64,000 bases of DNA from Burkholderia sp. USMB20 (GTDB taxonomy: Bacteria > Pseudomonadota > Gammaproteobacteria > Burkholderiales > Burkholderiaceae). Each line of letters begins with the position of its first letter. Positions within the stretch are counted from its first letter, which is position 1. The position numbers were made by a program, and so were the translations under genes. The notes under the pieces were generated by a model, which was not told where the DNA came from, did no database searches, and saw only the letters and a program-made list of their open reading frames with translations. The DNA is taken from NCBI RefSeq assembly GCF_000949135.2, contig NZ_JTAN02000010.1, positions 248,001-312,000 of the forward strand, given 5' to 3'. Positions 63,402 to 64,000 of this stretch are shown here, in pieces.

Positions 63402-64000
63402 ATGCTCAAGTTTGAATACCAGCAACATGCTCAGTCCTACTACGCAGATACCGCCAACGACCGGACCCGCCATCCGTCGCTCGACGGTGCCGTTTCCGCC
63501 GACGTGTGCGTGATCGGCGGCGGGCTCACCGGCCTGTCCGCGGCGCTCGATCTCGCCGAGCGCGGCCATTCGGTCGTGCTCGTCGAGGCGTCGCGAATCG
63601 GCTGGGGCGCCAGCGGCCGAAACGGCGGCCAGTTGATCGCCGGGTACTCATGCGACATCGATACGTTCTCGGCCCATCTGCCGGAACACGACGTGCGGCA
63701 GATATGGGCGATGGGGCTCGAATCGGTCGATATCGTCCGGCAGCGGGTCGAGCGGTATGGCATCGACTGCGACCTGACCCTCGGCTATCTCACGGCCGCG
63801 AACAAGACGCGCCACATCGACGCGCTCCGCAAATGGCGCGACACCGCGGCGAGCCGCTTCGGCTATCGCGGCTACGACATCGTCGAGCGCGCGGACATGC
63901 CGCGCTTCGTCGCATCCGATCGTTATGTCGGCGGCCTGCGTCACGAAGGCAGCGGCCACCTGCATCCGCTGAACTACACGCTCGGCCTCGCGCGCGCGGC
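63402..64000 (+). CDS. FAD-dependent amine oxidase, partial at window end
   Basis: About 199 codons from ATG 63402 (MLKFEYQQHAQSYYADTAND) to the window edge; ATG 63393 is possible, but alignment to the minus-strand paralogue (same 15 residues to SYYA) favours 63402. The DAO/PuuB motif VIGGGLTGLSAALDLAERGHSVVLVEASRIGWGASGRNGGQ is present, and HLHPLNYTLGLARA is shared with gene A. It completes the mirror order potH-potI-DUF3138-oxidase. Confidence 0.88.
   Translation, partial: MLKFEYQQHAQSYYADTANDRTRHPSLDGAVSADVCVIGGGLTGLSAALDLAERGHSVVLVEASRIGWGASGRNGGQLIAGYSCDIDTFSAHLPEHDVRQIWAMGLESVDIVRQRVERYGIDCDLTLGYLTAANKTRHIDALRKWRDTAASRFGYRGYDIVERADMPRFVASDRYVGGLRHEGSGHLHPLNYTLGLARA

Overview
The window is high-GC proteobacterial DNA that reads as Burkholderia, most likely the B. 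cepacia complex. The evidence is the strong G/C third-position bias, DUF3138 porin-like proteins, a Neisseria-type trimeric porin, the flgNMA / flgB-L flagellar layout and the dpp-type peptide ABC operon. This is a judgement from gene content; no database was searched. Most of the window is chromosomal core, and I see no prophage, insertion sequence, CRISPR array, tRNA or rRNA.

Layout. 1-5.9 kb: truncated ferredoxin-NADP reductase, an endonuclease/exonuclease/phosphatase-family protein, a secreted protein, a nitroreductase, an AAA ATPase, an LhgO-like FAD oxidase and a Tat-exported HiPIP. 6-14.5 kb: an MHS-type MFS carrier and a complete peptide ABC operon (dppABCDF) ending in a TraB/GumN-family gene. 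14.5-18.3 kb: an AT-rich non-coding stretch with promoter, hairpin and terminator, then the 5-oxoprolinase operon pxpB-pxpC-pxpA (minus strand; pxpC is frameshifted) and a divergent MarR-like regulator. 18.3-27.2 kb: 5-formyl-THF cyclo-ligase, a lytic transglycosylase, an NDUFA9-like protein, a GST, the CCA-adding enzyme, an XRE-cupin regulator with a histone-like tail and a divergent M24 aminopeptidase. Two minisatellites sit between convergent gene ends here.

27.4-41.8 kb is a flagellar cluster. flgN, flgM and flgA lie on the minus strand; flgBCDEFGHIJ, ycgR, flgK and flgL lie on the plus strand. Three close matches to the FliA (sigma-28) promoter precede flgM, ycgR and flgK. That fits the usual hierarchy: rod, hook and rings first, then anti-sigma factor, brake and hook-filament junction proteins once FliA is released. 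flgA is out of frame as sequenced, with a C7 tract as the likely site.

42-53 kb: uracil/xanthine permease, a LysR regulator divergent from a split two-gene chromate transporter, a DUF1275 membrane protein, a major porin, a tiny Ala/Glu-rich protein, glutathione reductase, and a three-lipoprotein operon (CsgG-like, DUF4810-like, GNA1162/DUF799-like) whose role is poorly understood. 53-64 kb: a mirror-image polyamine-uptake region. On the minus side are potG' (fragment), potH, potI, a DUF3138 protein and two FAD amine oxidases. On the plus side are potH' (fragment), potI, DUF3138 and an FAD oxidase running off the end. The two halves meet at 59980/59981, where both potG and the second potH are truncated next to an 81-bp perfect inverted repeat. 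This is the most striking structure in the window; it is either a real inverted duplication or an assembly chimera.
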